A DNA stretch of 64,000 nucleotides, from contig JADJLA010000018.1 of the NCBI GenBank assembly GCA_016705695.1, forward strand, positions 296,765 to 360,764. The letters run 5' to 3'. Both the position numbers and the translations under genes were made by a program. The stretch is from Sphingobacteriaceae bacterium. Its GTDB lineage: Bacteria > Bacteroidota > Bacteroidia > B-17B0 > Aurantibacillaceae. Position 1 is the stretch's first letter, and each line of letters opens with the position of its first letter. Under the pieces are notes generated by a model that searched no databases, was not told the origin of the DNA, and worked only from the letters and a program-made list of their open reading frames with translations. Below are positions 16,052 through 25,914 of this stretch, one piece after another.

Positions 16052-18025
16052 TTGAAACGCACACAAACATACCTACTTGTTTTTTTATTAAGCATAAGCA
16101 GTGCTTTCTCGCAGGTTGATAATATTCAATTCTTAAAAGATTTTAAAGCCGCCGATCGTAAGGGCAAAGTAAAACTTGTGGCAAGCGTTAATTTTTGCGA
16201 GTTAAAAGGGATCTATCCGCAATTAAAAGACACACTCGAACTTATCCGAAGAAAGATCTTTACTAATTCATCAAGTAAAGAAGCAAAATTCTTGTTTGAT
16301 AAAATTGATGTGAGCATGTATCAATGTAACAAGCAATATTCGAAAGCAGCAATATTATTGGAGAGTTGTTTAAGCTCACACGTGCGTGATATTTATGATT
16401 CGCTTTATTGTTATTTGGAATTAAAGGAGGCCTTCGTTAATCTTAATAATTTAAATAAGGCTGTTGAAGCAAGTACTTTTTACGACAAGTTGGCGACACG
16501 AACTAAGGATAAGAACTACCTTTCCAAGATCACTAAAAAAAGCAAGATCTATGATGTATTTGGCCTTAACCAACAAGCCATAGTTGAGAGACGAAAAGAG
16601 TTTTTGGAAGAATATGCAATAAGGAGAAACGATACTGATTTTTTAGCGAGTTATAATAATGATCAGGGCGTATATTTTAATCGTATAAAAAGATCCGATA
16701 GTGCGATACCTTATTTCAAGCGCGCATCAGAATTGATCACAAAAAAATTATCGTACTCACAAAAAAAGGATCACTACCAATTCTTTAAAGGTTTGATAGA
16801 AGGAAATATGGCTTTTGCGTACACAAATGTAGGCGAATATAAAAAAGCGCTTCCTTATTTGAAGTCAGACATTTATTATAGCAAGCGAGTGAACGACCTG
16901 GAAAGTGCTTTTAATAGCTGCGTTCTTCTATCAGAATGTTACATCAATCTTGATCAATTGAATTTTGCACGGCAGTATGTCGATAGCGCCGAGCAAATTA
17001 ATTCGATCTACACAAAACCTCGAATGAAATTAAAGCTGTTGTACCTACAAGGAGAATTGATGGACGCGTTTGGAAACTCATCACAAGCCGTAAATAAATT
17101 TAAAGCCTACATGAGTTTAAAAGATTCTCTTAGCAATCGCGATAAGGAACTCCAACTCATTAACCAACAAGTGGCCTTAGATATTCAGAAAAAAGACACG
17201 GAACTATCAGAAAAAAGTGAGTTAATAAAAAACTCGATCATAAACGAGGGTAAACAAAAAGTGTTTAGAGCATATTTAATGACCGGACTGATCATCACCA
17301 TTATTTTGATCGGCTTTTTATTTTATACCAATAAAAATAGCAAAAAACGCGAGGAAGAATTAGAAATTAAAAACCAGCAGATCCAAATCCAAAACAAACT
17401 AATTGAAGCTTCATTGAACGAAAAGGAATTATTACTGCGCGAGATCCACCACCGCGTAAAAAACAATCTCCAGATCATTAATAGCGTTATTAATTTGCAA
17501 TCAGACAAGATCAAGAACAATGAATTGAATGAAGTGCTTACTGAATTAAAGGGAAGAATATCATCTATTGCTCTTACGCATCAAATGTTATATCAACGAG
17601 GTACAGCCACTAGCGTTGTTCTTTTTGAGTATCTTCAAACTCTTATTGCCCAGATCTGCACTAGCTATGAGAACGAGAGTGTAAAAGTTCGTTTTAATTG
17701 TAATAACAAAGAATTAGTTATTAATATCGACACTGCAATTCCTCTTGGACTTTTAGTAAATGAAATAATAACCAACGCTTTTAAACACGCGTTCAAAAAA
17801 ACGCAACACGGAATTATCGACATTAATGTAAATGTTTCGTTAAAGGATGTGGAACTTATTATTAAAGATAATGGCGCAGGGTTTCCAGCCAATTATAAAG
17901 AGAGCATAGATAAACCAACAAGTTTAGGATTTGAACTTATTAGCATTTTAGTTGATCAAATAAGCGCGAATCTAGAAATGAAGAATGATAATGGCGCTAG
18001 TTTTGCTTTAAATTTTAAGGTTTAG
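16052..18025 (+). CDS. TPR-containing sensor histidine kinase (HisKA_2 type)
   Basis: 657 residues from a TTG start, supported by the signal peptide that follows at once (TQTYLLVFLLSISSAFSQ). Residues of about 60-400 are TPR-like helical repeats (KSDIYYSKRVNDLESAFNSCVLLSECYINL). A membrane span (YLMTGLIITIILIGFLFY) lies near 410-430, followed by a coiled coil. The kinase part has the phosphoacceptor HHRVKNNLQIINSVINLQSD, N box GLLVNEIITNAFKHAF and G box IKDNGAGFP. The TPR region is probably the outward-facing sensor. No response regulator is adjacent, so it is an orphan kinase here. Confidence 0.9.
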   Translation: MKRTQTYLLVFLLSISSAFSQVDNIQFLKDFKAADRKGKVKLVASVNFCELKGIYPQLKDTLELIRRKIFTNSSSKEAKFLFDKIDVSMYQCNKQYSKAAILLESCLSSHVRDIYDSLYCYLELKEAFVNLNNLNKAVEASTFYDKLATRTKDKNYLSKITKKSKIYDVFGLNQQAIVERRKEFLEEYAIRRNDTDFLASYNNDQGVYFNRIKRSDSAIPYFKRASELITKKLSYSQKKDHYQFFKGLIEGNMAFAYTNVGEYKKALPYLKSDIYYSKRVNDLESAFNSCVLLSECYINLDQLNFARQYVDSAEQINSIYTKPRMKLKLLYLQGELMDAFGNSSQAVNKFKAYMSLKDSLSNRDKELQLINQQVALDIQKKDTELSEKSELIKNSIINEGKQKVFRAYLMTGLIITIILIGFLFYTNKNSKKREEELEIKNQQIQIQNKLIEASLNEKELLLREIHHRVKNNLQIINSVINLQSDKIKNNELNEVLTELKGRISSIALTHQMLYQRGTATSVVLFEYLQTLIAQICTSYENESVKVRFNCNNKELVINIDTAIPLGLLVNEIITNAFKHAFKKTQHGIIDINVNVSLKDVELIIKDNGAGFPANYKESIDKPTSLGFELISILVDQISANLEMKNDNGASFALNFKV

Positions 18026-18084
18026 CGAAAGTCAAAAAAGATCTAATTTACGGCATCAATTGTGTGTTGCCATCTATCAGTTAA

Positions 18085-20037
18085 CTAGACTATCCTTTTT
18101 AAATTGATATCTGCAGGGGTTTTAAATATCATAGGGAATTTCTCAACCTTTACAGAGCTGGTGTCCAAGCCAAATGCTTTTGATTCGCTCAAACTGAAAT
18201 TCTTCAATAAGAAATAGAAATTCAAGATCAACTTTTGGAAGAATGGCAATTCATTATCGTACGATAAATATTTTTCGATCACAACAAATTTAAAATCACC
18301 AATGATATTGTTCTTGTTAAGTGATTCGTAACGGCTTTTAATATCCACTTCTTTATTACTTACAAGATCCTCTACCACTTTGCGGAACATTAAATTCACA
18401 CGTGGCGCAACACGGAATCCTAATTTAAAATCAACACGAATAATATCATCTTCGGCCACGTGCGTTACTTTGTAATCCATGCGGTAAGGTTCATCCATTA
18501 CATCTACATGAACAAACCAATAAATATCGGCGCGCTTAGGGCGTTTCTGTAAGATAGAATAAATAACTTTTGCTTCTATCTCATCAACCTGATTCGCGCT
18601 GGTCATGTACACCAAATGCGTTGCGTATTTCGGAATACTCTCATCTCGACTAAGATCAACCAATTTACCCATGTGGTCGGCCAATTTCACCATATCAACA
18701 TAACGCTGTCTGATGAGTTTTGAAATATACCAGCATCCCATTATAGTGGCTAATACCATGGCGATGATCAAAGTGATATAACCACCTTTCGGGAATTTTT
18801 CGAGGTTGGCAATAAGGAAACTAGCTTCTATAACAATATATGTTGCAATAAATAAATAAACGAACCAGTTCGGGAATTTTTTAATGCGCATAAAGAATGC
18901 CAATAAACGCGACGACATGATCATCCCTAAAATAATAGTTAATCCGTATGCGGCTTCCATGTTAGATGATTCGCGGAAGAAAAGAACAATAGCAATACAT
19001 CCTGCGTACAATAACCAATTGATGGACGGAATATACATTTGCCCTTTTAGTTCTGTAGGATATTTGATCTTCACCTTAGGCCAAAAATTTAGTCGCATCG
19101 CCTCATTTATTAATGTGAACGAGCCACTTATTAACGCTTGTGATGCTACAACAGCAGCAATAGTAGCAATGGCAACTCCTAACGGCAAGAACCAGTGAGG
19201 CATAATAGTGTAAAAAGGAATAAGGCCATTTAATGTTTCGCCATCATGTGCAGTAAGCCAAGCAGTTTGTCCCATGTAGTTTAACACTAACATTGATTTT
19301 ACAAAGATCCAACTGATGCGAATATTCTTTCTTCCGCAATGTCCCATATCCGAATACAAAGCTTCAGCTCCTGTTGTACATAAAAAAACGGCACCCAATA
19401 ACCAAAATGCTCCGGGATGTTTGATCAACATTTCAATTCCGTAATACGGGTTCAATGCTTTTAAAACGGTGAGGTCGTGGCTTAATCCCATCAATCCAAT
19501 AATACCAAGCATTAAAAAATAGACAAGCATTATTGGGCCAAAGAATTTTCCTATGAATTTTGTTCCGAATTGTTGAATAAAGAAAAGGCCCGTGATAATG
19601 GCAATTACAATGGGTACTGTTTGAATATCAGTAAAAGCAGGAAGCATTCGCAATCCTTCCACTGCCGAAGCTACCGAAATGGGAGGCGTAATAATTCCTT
19701 CTCCTAAAATACAACAACCACCAATGATGGCTGGAAATACTAACCATTTTACGCGCGCTTTTTTTACTAAAGTGTACAAAGCAAATATCCCACCTTCGCC
19801 TTTGTTATCAGCCTTTAGTGTAAATATTACATACTTTATTGTTGTTTGAAGGGTGATAGTCCAAAAAATAAGCGACATGCTTCCAATAATAACGCTTGCA
19901 TTTATGGGCCCATTGCCCACAATAGCTTTCATTACGTAAAGAGGAGAAGTACCTATATCACCATAAATAATGCCTAGAGTTACAACGAGGCCTGCAAGTG
20001 TGATCTTGTTTAATTGATTTTGGTGATGAGATGCCAT
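18085..20037 (-). CDS. kup: KUP-family potassium uptake transporter
   Basis: About 650 residues from the ATG at 20037 (MASHHQNQLNKITLAG). A longer frame reaching 20112 adds 25 residues that do not fit the family. The first span has the signature GIIYGDIGTSPLYVMKAI, and VVASQALISGSFTLINEAMRL and GEGGIFALYTLVKK are also typical of Kup, a K+/H+ symporter of the inner membrane. About 12 spans are followed by a cytosolic C-terminal domain of some 180 residues. It stands alone, divergent from the T9SS gene at 20229 and convergent with the histidine kinase. Confidence 0.95.
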   Translation of the reverse strand: MASHHQNQLNKITLAGLVVTLGIIYGDIGTSPLYVMKAIVGNGPINASVIIGSMSLIFWTITLQTTIKYVIFTLKADNKGEGGIFALYTLVKKARVKWLVFPAIIGGCCILGEGIITPPISVASAVEGLRMLPAFTDIQTVPIVIAIITGLFFIQQFGTKFIGKFFGPIMLVYFLMLGIIGLMGLSHDLTVLKALNPYYGIEMLIKHPGAFWLLGAVFLCTTGAEALYSDMGHCGRKNIRISWIFVKSMLVLNYMGQTAWLTAHDGETLNGLIPFYTIMPHWFLPLGVAIATIAAVVASQALISGSFTLINEAMRLNFWPKVKIKYPTELKGQMYIPSINWLLYAGCIAIVLFFRESSNMEAAYGLTIILGMIMSSRLLAFFMRIKKFPNWFVYLFIATYIVIEASFLIANLEKFPKGGYITLIIAMVLATIMGCWYISKLIRQRYVDMVKLADHMGKLVDLSRDESIPKYATHLVYMTSANQVDEIEAKVIYSILQKRPKRADIYWFVHVDVMDEPYRMDYKVTHVAEDDIIRVDFKLGFRVAPRVNLMFRKVVEDLVSNKEVDIKSRYESLNKNNIIGDFKFVVIEKYLSYDNELPFFQKLILNFYFLLKNFSLSESKAFGLDTSSVKVEKFPMIFKTPADINLKRIV

Positions 20038-20228
20038 TAATTGAGGCGAATAAAGCGAAGCAAAATTACTATAAAAAAGAATGGCAAGCCAAAAATTAGA
20101 TAAAACAATCAAAAAGGTTGTTTACAAGCTTAAAACCATGAATTAACAGGCATTTAACGTCGTTCAAGGCAATAAATTTGTGGCTTTTCGTTAAATAGAT
20201 TAACTTTAAAGGACAATTGGTTTAGGCA

Positions 20229-22958
20229 ATGAGAAGGGTACTTTTAATACTATTTTTGTTCTGTGTTTATTTTTCAAAAGCAACGCACAATAGAGCCGGG
20301 GAGATACTATACACGCGCATTGCCCCCTATACAGCTACAGTTAATGGCAACATTGTTCCGGTTTATTGGTACAGATTCCAAATCAACACTTACACCGAAA
20401 TTAACAGCCCCGGAGGGAACGCCGATCGCTGTAAACTTACACTTCATTTAGGAAACGGCGACACCATTGTTTGCCCTCGTGTAAATGGACCTATAACAAC
20501 ATCAGGAGGCGATTGCAGCGGCACTCGCGATGGTGTGCAACTTGGCCCCTTTACTCAAGTTAATACTTATACTGCGCAATATCAATACTTAAACGCAGGT
20601 ATTTACAAGGTTTATATGTACGACCCTAATAGAAATGCCGGCGTAGAAAATGTGCCGCAATCGGTTAATCAACCGTTTTATCTGGAGTCGTATTTATTGA
20701 TCAATAATTTTACTGGTGCTAATACCGCCCCCGAATTTACGGCCCCACCTTTAGATGATGCTTGTTTTGGAATTTGTTTTTATCATAATCCAGGTGCTTT
20801 TGATGTTGATGGAGATAGTTTGAGTTACGCCATAACCGAATCCAGAGGGGTAGATCAGGGGGGAAATATTGGCGCACCTATTCCTGGATACAGTTGGCCA
20901 AATTTGGTTGCACCTCCTGTAGGAACTTATAGTATTCATCCTATCACAGGTACCTTAGCTTGGTGCTCTCCGCAAAAAATAGGAGAATATAATTTAGCAT
21001 TTATTGTTTACGAATGGCGCAAGAACACCGCCGGGGCATACACTATTATTGGCTATGTATTGCGAGATATGCAAGTAACAGTTAAGTCTTGCCCAAATAA
21101 CTTACCTCCCGACTTTAATGTTCCAAATGATACCTGCGTTGTTGCCGGGGCTACAATAACAAAAACAATTAGTGTCACCGACGGTAATGGATCTAATTTT
21201 GTTCAACTGTATGGTTATGGCGGCCCATTTACTGTAACTTCTCCACTCGCTTCTTTATCACCTAATTTTACGTTAACACCTTATACATCAATTTTTCAAT
21301 GGTCAACCAATTGCGGATTGATACGAAGGCAACCTTATCAGATCACTATTAAAGCCGAAGATCAACAGACCCCAAAGCTGGTGGTATTTAAAACATTCAA
21401 CATTCGTATTGTTCCTCCTGCAGTAACAAATGTCTCTGCAACCCCAATAGGATCGAATATAAAAGTTACATGGACGCCAAGCACATGTTTTACTTCGGCT
21501 AATCCAATAGTACGTTATGAGATCTATCGTAAGAACGATTGCGTAGTGCCCGTTTATGTACCATGTGATGACGGAGCTCCTGCAGGTTTTGTTTTAACAG
21601 GAACTACAACTGCCGCGGCATCGCAATATACAGATACTAACGGCGGACAAGGATTAGTAGTAGGACAAGATTACAGTTATGTTGTTGTTGCCGTGTATGC
21701 CGATGGCTCAACTAGTTTTGGAAGTTCAAGTGTGTGTACCAAACTAAAACGCGATGTGCCGATCTTACTTAATGTGGATGTTCTTTCTACAGGAACTTCA
21801 ACAGGAAGTGTGTATGTTCGATGGGCAAATCCATTAGCAAACACTGGCAATTTAGATACATTGGTATTAAGCGGACCATACACGTATAATCTTTTATATA
21901 AGCCCGTTTCCGCATCTACATATAGTATTGTACATACTGTAACTCAAACACAGTTTTATCAATTATTTAATGCGGCCTCTACAACATTTACACATACCGG
22001 AATCAATACAGAAGCTGGGGCTGTAGAGTATAAAGTTGAATTTAGTTCAGGAACAACAACCGTTGGATCATCACAACGCGCTACCTCAGTATTTTTAACA
22101 GCAACCGGTAGCGAACGAAAAATAAAATTAAATTGGACCTCGCAAACACCTTGGAATAATTATAAATATGATGTGTTTAGAAAGGATCCGACTCAAACTA
22201 CATTTACATACATAGCAACAACAAACGCAACGGCGTTTACCGATTCAATAAACGTTGCAAACCTAGCAACGTACTGTTATTATATTTTAAGTGAAGGAAA
22301 ATACTCTGACCCATCCATAGAAGATTCGTTGAAGAATAAGTCACAAGAGGATTGCGGTACAGAGCAAGATATTACACCACCATGCGCGCCAATATTATCT
22401 ATTGCGTCAGATTGTCTAACCGGGAATATTTCTCTTTCGTGGAATAACGTGAGTTTGAGTTGTGCTAACGATGTTGTAAAGTATTATCTCTACAAAAAAG
22501 AAACGGAAGAAGCTGATTATGTTTTGATAGAAACTTTACAAGGAGCAAGCTCTACCGCGTTTCAGTTTGATGGGCTAACCGATGTTGCAGGATGTTTTGC
22601 GGTTGCAGCCGTCGACTTTTCGGGAAATGTTGGCAATAAGAGCGCCGACATGTGTATTGATAATTGCCCTGAATTTGATCTGCCAAATATTATTACTACC
22701 AACGGAGATGGCGCTAACGATTTCTTTAAAGCCATTCGCGTAAGACATATAAAGGAAATTGATCTTTACTTATACGACCGTTGGGGAACATTGGTTTATA
22801 AAACAAAAAACCCTTTATTCAAATGGGACGGAACAAGTATATTTAGTAGCCGTAAAGTAAGCGACGGCACATTCTTTTATATATGTGATGTGTATGAAAA
22901 GCGCGTTAAAGGAGTTAAGAAACGATCGCTCAAAGGATGGTTACAGGTTGTAAATTAG
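20229..22958 (+). CDS. Large surface protein with T9SS type B (gliding-associated) C-terminal domain
   Basis: 909 residues. A signal peptide (LLILFLFCVYFSKA) is followed at once by THNRAGEILYTRI, typical of a recurrent class of Bacteroidota surface proteins. The middle has immunoglobulin- or fibronectin-III-like segments (ATPIGSNIKVTWTPSTC, CLTGNISLSWNNVS). The end is the gliding motility-associated / type B sorting domain: PNIITTNGDGANDFFKA ... IDLYLYDRWGTLVYKT ... VSDGTFFYICDV. It should be exported by Sec, moved across the outer membrane by the T9SS and kept at the surface. TAAATTTG at 20173-20180 is a possible -7 element. Confidence 0.9.
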   Translation: MRRVLLILFLFCVYFSKATHNRAGEILYTRIAPYTATVNGNIVPVYWYRFQINTYTEINSPGGNADRCKLTLHLGNGDTIVCPRVNGPITTSGGDCSGTRDGVQLGPFTQVNTYTAQYQYLNAGIYKVYMYDPNRNAGVENVPQSVNQPFYLESYLLINNFTGANTAPEFTAPPLDDACFGICFYHNPGAFDVDGDSLSYAITESRGVDQGGNIGAPIPGYSWPNLVAPPVGTYSIHPITGTLAWCSPQKIGEYNLAFIVYEWRKNTAGAYTIIGYVLRDMQVTVKSCPNNLPPDFNVPNDTCVVAGATITKTISVTDGNGSNFVQLYGYGGPFTVTSPLASLSPNFTLTPYTSIFQWSTNCGLIRRQPYQITIKAEDQQTPKLVVFKTFNIRIVPPAVTNVSATPIGSNIKVTWTPSTCFTSANPIVRYEIYRKNDCVVPVYVPCDDGAPAGFVLTGTTTAAASQYTDTNGGQGLVVGQDYSYVVVAVYADGSTSFGSSSVCTKLKRDVPILLNVDVLSTGTSTGSVYVRWANPLANTGNLDTLVLSGPYTYNLLYKPVSASTYSIVHTVTQTQFYQLFNAASTTFTHTGINTEAGAVEYKVEFSSGTTTVGSSQRATSVFLTATGSERKIKLNWTSQTPWNNYKYDVFRKDPTQTTFTYIATTNATAFTDSINVANLATYCYYILSEGKYSDPSIEDSLKNKSQEDCGTEQDITPPCAPILSIASDCLTGNISLSWNNVSLSCANDVVKYYLYKKETEEADYVLIETLQGASSTAFQFDGLTDVAGCFAVAAVDFSGNVGNKSADMCIDNCPEFDLPNIITTNGDGANDFFKAIRVRHIKEIDLYLYDRWGTLVYKTKNPLFKWDGTSIFSSRKVSDGTFFYICDVYEKRVKGVKKRSLKGWLQVVN

Positions 22959-22966
22959 TTTATGCT

Positions 22967-22974
22967 TATATTTG
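22967..22974 (+). promoter_or_regulatory. -7 element TATATTTG immediately before the RsmB-like gene
   Basis: Exact match to TAnnTTTG. A TTG (22948-22950) lies 16 bp upstream, slightly close for a -33 element. The element covers the TTG codon at 22972 that could otherwise be taken as the start of the next gene, which favours the GTG at 22981 and a leaderless or nearly leaderless mRNA. Confidence 0.4.
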
Positions 22975-22980
22975 GCATTC

Positions 22981-24195
22981 GTGATACTAACAGAACAACC
23001 CCAGCAAATTAAAATTCATAAACCTTTATTGAACGGCATAGCCTCTTCTTTGGCTTTGATCTTCAATGAGAATAGGTATAGCGATAAAGTTCTCGAAAAA
23101 CTTTTTAAGCAAAACAAGCAATGGGGTTCTCGCGATCGCAAGTTTGTTGCAGAAAGCGTATACGATATTGTAAGACACTTTAGTTTACTGACTCATTTAG
23201 CACAAACAAAAAATAATTATTGGTTCATCACCTCGGTTTATTTTGTTCTTAAAAACATTGAATTACCTGCCTGGCCAGAATTTAAGCACGTTAACAAAGA
23301 ACAGATACTTGAGGAGTATGAAAACGTAAGATCGGATTTTAATACGTTCAATTCATACCCTGAAGAATTAGCTGAGGTTTGTACGAGTGAGTTAGGAAAG
23401 GAAAAATGGGAGCGAGAAGCGTTAGCTATGAATACCTTGGCAGAAGTAGTATTGCGTGTAAACACATTAAAAACAAACACGGCCGACCTACAAAAAAAGC
23501 TACTGGCAGAGAAAATAGAAACTGAAAAGTTAAAGGATAACGAGAATACTTTGATCTTAAAAAAACGCGCTAATGTTTTTTCTACCGCAGCGTTTAAAGA
23601 AGGGTTGTTTGAGATCCAAGACCAAGGATCGCAACAAATAGTTTCATTTTGCAAACCCGAACCCAAGCAATTTGTTATTGATTCTTGCGCAGGTGCAGGA
23701 GGAAAAAGTTTGGCCTTGGCCGCTATGATGCAAAACAAAGGCCGCATAATTAGTATGGACGTGGCCCAATGGAAACTGGATGAATTAGCCAAACGCGCTA
23801 AAAGAGCAGGCGCATTTAATATTGAAATAAGGCTTATTGACAAGCCCGAAGCTATTGAACGTTATAATGAAAAGGCAGATCTTGTTTTGCTGGATGTGCC
23901 TTGCAGTGGTTTAGGTGTTTTAAAAAGAAACCCTGATACCAAATGGAAATTCAATAAGGCTACGTTCGAAAAAACAAAAGAACTTCAACAACAGATATTG
24001 AATGATCATTCGGGGATGGTAAAGCCGGGAGGTACTTTAGTTTATAGTACATGCAGTATCTTACCTTCAGAAAATGAGGAGCAAATAAAAAATTTCTTAC
24101 AAAAAAACAATACATTTGTTTTAGAAGAGCAAAGAACTATTTATCCAAGTGAAGGATTTGACGGATTTTATATGTGTAAATTAAAAAGAAAGTAA
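22981..24195 (+). CDS. RsmB-like rRNA/tRNA cytosine-C5 methyltransferase
   Basis: About 404 residues. The SAM-binding motif DSCAGAGGKSLALAAMM, the motif IV DVPCSGLGVLKRNPDTKW and motif VI YSTCSILPSENEEQI with its catalytic Cys are all present, so it is an active RsmB/NOL1-type m5C methyltransferase. An N-terminal helical NusB-like region precedes them. Enzymes of this type modify C967 of 16S rRNA in E. coli; the exact target here is not shown. I prefer the GTG at 22981 to the TTG at 22972, because the TTG lies within a -7 promoter element. Confidence 0.88.
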   Translation: MILTEQPQQIKIHKPLLNGIASSLALIFNENRYSDKVLEKLFKQNKQWGSRDRKFVAESVYDIVRHFSLLTHLAQTKNNYWFITSVYFVLKNIELPAWPEFKHVNKEQILEEYENVRSDFNTFNSYPEELAEVCTSELGKEKWEREALAMNTLAEVVLRVNTLKTNTADLQKKLLAEKIETEKLKDNENTLILKKRANVFSTAAFKEGLFEIQDQGSQQIVSFCKPEPKQFVIDSCAGAGGKSLALAAMMQNKGRIISMDVAQWKLDELAKRAKRAGAFNIEIRLIDKPEAIERYNEKADLVLLDVPCSGLGVLKRNPDTKWKFNKATFEKTKELQQQILNDHSGMVKPGGTLVYSTCSILPSENEEQIKNFLQKNNTFVLEEQRTIYPSEGFDGFYMCKLKRK

Positions 24196-24196
24196 A

Positions 24197-24580
24197 ATGA
24201 AAAAATTAATTATTCTGCTATCGTTCATTTTCTCAATGGGAGTATCAGCACAAAACGCACGTGATGTGGATGCAGAGACCTTTAAGAAATTAATGAAAGA
24301 CAAAAAGAGTATTGTGATCGATCTAAGAACGCCTGAAGAGATCAAAACAAAGGGCAAGATAAAAAACGCACTTGAAATTGATTTTTTGGCAATGGATGCT
24401 GAAGATAAGATAAAAAAACTGGACAAAAAGAAAACCTATTTGATCTATTGTGCAGGTGGCGGAAGAAGCGGAGATTGCAAAGACCTAATGGTTAAAGAGG
24501 GATTTAACAGCGTAATTAATCTTGCAAAAGGTTTCGACGATTGGAAGAAAAAGGGATTTGAGGCAGAAACCGTTAAGTAA
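24197..24580 (+). CDS. Exported rhodanese-like protein
   Basis: 127 residues: signal peptide (KLIILLSFIFSMGVSAQ), then a single rhodanese domain with IVIDLRTPEEIKTKGKIKNA and the active-site loop YCAGGGRSGDCKDLM, whose first Cys is the sulfur-carrying residue. The CxGGGRS loop fits small periplasmic rhodaneses. The role is sulfur transfer or redox in the periplasm, substrate unknown. It starts one base after the methyltransferase stop, so the two are cotranscribed. Confidence 0.88.
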   Translation: MKKLIILLSFIFSMGVSAQNARDVDAETFKKLMKDKKSIVIDLRTPEEIKTKGKIKNALEIDFLAMDAEDKIKKLDKKKTYLIYCAGGGRSGDCKDLMVKEGFNSVINLAKGFDDWKKKGFEAETVK

Positions 24581-24626
24581 ATGGCTATATGGCCAATGTG
24601 TAGGGAAATTTTGATAGATTTATAGC

Positions 24627-25043
24627 ATGGCTGTTATAAAACCATATTCAATAGTAGAGTCCAAAAATGTAGGCATATCAAGTCTTGAATACTGGGATAC
24701 CGGTATAATTTTTATTAAAATTATCGACAAAGTAGAAATCGAATTGAGTGATGTTAAGATTCATTATGAATTTGTGCGTTCGAAGTTCGACGGAACGAAT
24801 AAGTGTTGTGTTTTGGTAGATCCCGGAAAATTTACCAGTTTAACAAAGGATGCTCGTGAGTTTTCGCAAAGGCCTGAATCAAACGAAATGACTCTCGCCA
24901 CGGCAGTTATCATACGTTCACTCGCGCATAGGATAGTTATTAATTTCATGATCAATATAATTCATCAGCAAACCATGAAAATGAAGATGTTTGACTCAAA
25001 GGAAAAAGCTATTGAATGGCTTCTTTCGCAAATGAATAAATAA
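24627..25043 (+). CDS. Unknown protein, possible STAS/SpoIIAA-like fold
   Basis: 138 residues, no signal or membrane span. The pattern of alternating strands and helices (TGIIFIKIIDKVEIELSDVKIHYEFV, CCVLVDPGKFTSLTKDAREF, KAIEWLLSQ at the end) resembles the STAS-like family common in Bacteroidota (DUF7793-type). I base this on appearance only. It is the last gene before a bidirectional terminator. Confidence 0.6.
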   Translation: MAVIKPYSIVESKNVGISSLEYWDTGIIFIKIIDKVEIELSDVKIHYEFVRSKFDGTNKCCVLVDPGKFTSLTKDAREFSQRPESNEMTLATAVIIRSLAHRIVINFMINIIHQQTMKMKMFDSKEKAIEWLLSQMNK

Positions 25044-25074
25044 AAAACCCTCCGATAATTTCGAGGGTTTTTTG
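25043..25074. terminator. Bidirectional terminator
   Basis: AAAAAACCCTC (25043-25053) pairs with GAGGGTTTTTT (25064-25074). The flanking A- and T-runs let it serve both the plus-strand gene ending at 25043 and the minus-strand THX gene ending at 25085. Confidence 0.85.
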
Positions 25075-25084
25075 CTTTTAGAGA

Positions 25085-25234
25085 TTACTTTTTGGCACTT
25101 TTTTTGGCCGCCTTTTTAGGAGCTGCTTTTTTCTTTGTGCTTTTTTTAGCTGCTTTCTTTTTTTTAGGTCTCTTTACACCGGTTGAACCAATGTGTCGTT
25201 TACCTTTTTTGGTTTTTTTGTCGCCTTTTCCCAT
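25085..25234 (-). CDS. 30S ribosomal protein THX
   Basis: 49 residues, extremely basic. It begins MGKGDKKTKKGKRHIGSTG and continues VKRPKKKK, then a Lys/Ala tail. The start matches the THX (S31-like) family, a small cationic peptide that sits in the head of the 30S subunit in Thermus and occurs widely in Bacteroidota with the GKGDKKTKKGK opening. The Ala/Lys tail after residue 27 is an extension beyond the core. The stop is at 25085-25087 and the ATG at 25232-25234. Confidence 0.85.
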   Translation of the reverse strand: MGKGDKKTKKGKRHIGSTGVKRPKKKKAAKKSTKKKAAPKKAAKKSAKK

Positions 25235-25274
25235 TTCGAGATTTTTATTTCCATAAAAGTAGAAAAATTTATTT

Positions 25275-25440
25275 AGAACTCGTCTTTAAAACACCTTTTT
25301 TTCTTTTACTTCGTCTTGTTTTTTCAATACTTCGTTGCTTTTCTTGACTATACAACCTACGGGTATAGTCTTCAAAAAGCGCCTCGTCTTGAAAAAAAAC
25401 ACTCGTAAAACAATTAAAATCTGTTTTAAAGATGAGTTCT
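25275..25440. repeat. Hairpin-repeat element, copy 2
   Basis: 166 bp bounded by AGAACTCGTCTTTAAAACA (25275-25293) and TGTTTTAAAGATGAGTTCT (25422-25440), complementary except for one G-T pair. The core CTTCGTTGCTTTTCTT (25330 on) and CTTCAAAAAGCGCCTCGT (25370 on) encloses a perfect 8-bp hairpin GACTATAC/GTATAGTC. Inner arms GTTTTTTCAA (25318-25327) and TTGAAAAAAAAC (25389-25400) flank the core. It is the same family as 13665-13829 and 54002-54081, with different arm sequences. It lies between THX and rnpA. Confidence 0.72.
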
Positions 25441-25477
25441 TTGAAATACATAAACGTATATTTACATTAAAAATCAA

Positions 25478-25888
25478 TTGTTGAAAAACACCTTTCATAA
25501 GCAGGAGCGATTATCAGGCAAAAAAGCCATCGATCTTTTATTCGCTAAAGGAAAGGGCTCGAGCATTGCACCGCTAAAACTTATCATTAAAACCTCATTA
25601 AGCACGCAGATCTACCCGGCCAGAATCATGTTTGTTGTGCCTAAGAAAAAATTCAAGCGAGCCCACGATCGGAATCTTCTTAAACGCCGCATGCGAGAAG
25701 CGTACCGCATCAATAAGAACAGTTTTTATAAGTCATTGAATGAAAAGGAACTTAAAGTTAGCTGCGCCTTCCTTTATACAGGCGGCAAGCCCGATACTTA
25801 TGCGGTAATAGAAAAGGCGCTCATTGAACTTTTTAGCCAAAGCGTTAATAAATTAAAATCTCCCTCGCAAACTAAAATTATTGATTAA
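25478..25888 (+). CDS. rnpA: Ribonuclease P protein component
   Basis: 136 residues. The RNR motif RAHDRNLLKRRMREAYR is diagnostic for the protein subunit of RNase P, which helps the catalytic RNA cut the 5' leader of tRNA precursors. The upstream strand-helix region MFVVPKKKFKRA also fits. The start is one of two consecutive TTG codons (25478 or 25481). TATATTTA at 25457-25464 is a likely -7 element. rpmH, often next to rnpA in other bacteria, is not adjacent here; a peptidase gene follows. Confidence 0.93.
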   Translation: MLKNTFHKQERLSGKKAIDLLFAKGKGSSIAPLKLIIKTSLSTQIYPARIMFVVPKKKFKRAHDRNLLKRRMREAYRINKNSFYKSLNEKELKVSCAFLYTGGKPDTYAVIEKALIELFSQSVNKLKSPSQTKIID

Positions 25889-25914
25889 CTTTATTGAAGA
25901 ATTTGCACACATTA

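Noticed and set aside
25269..25498. Two overlapping frames on the minus strand through the hairpin element upstream of rnpA
   Set aside because: They translate a structured repeat and are unlike any protein family; the element has copies elsewhere where the frames are not kept.
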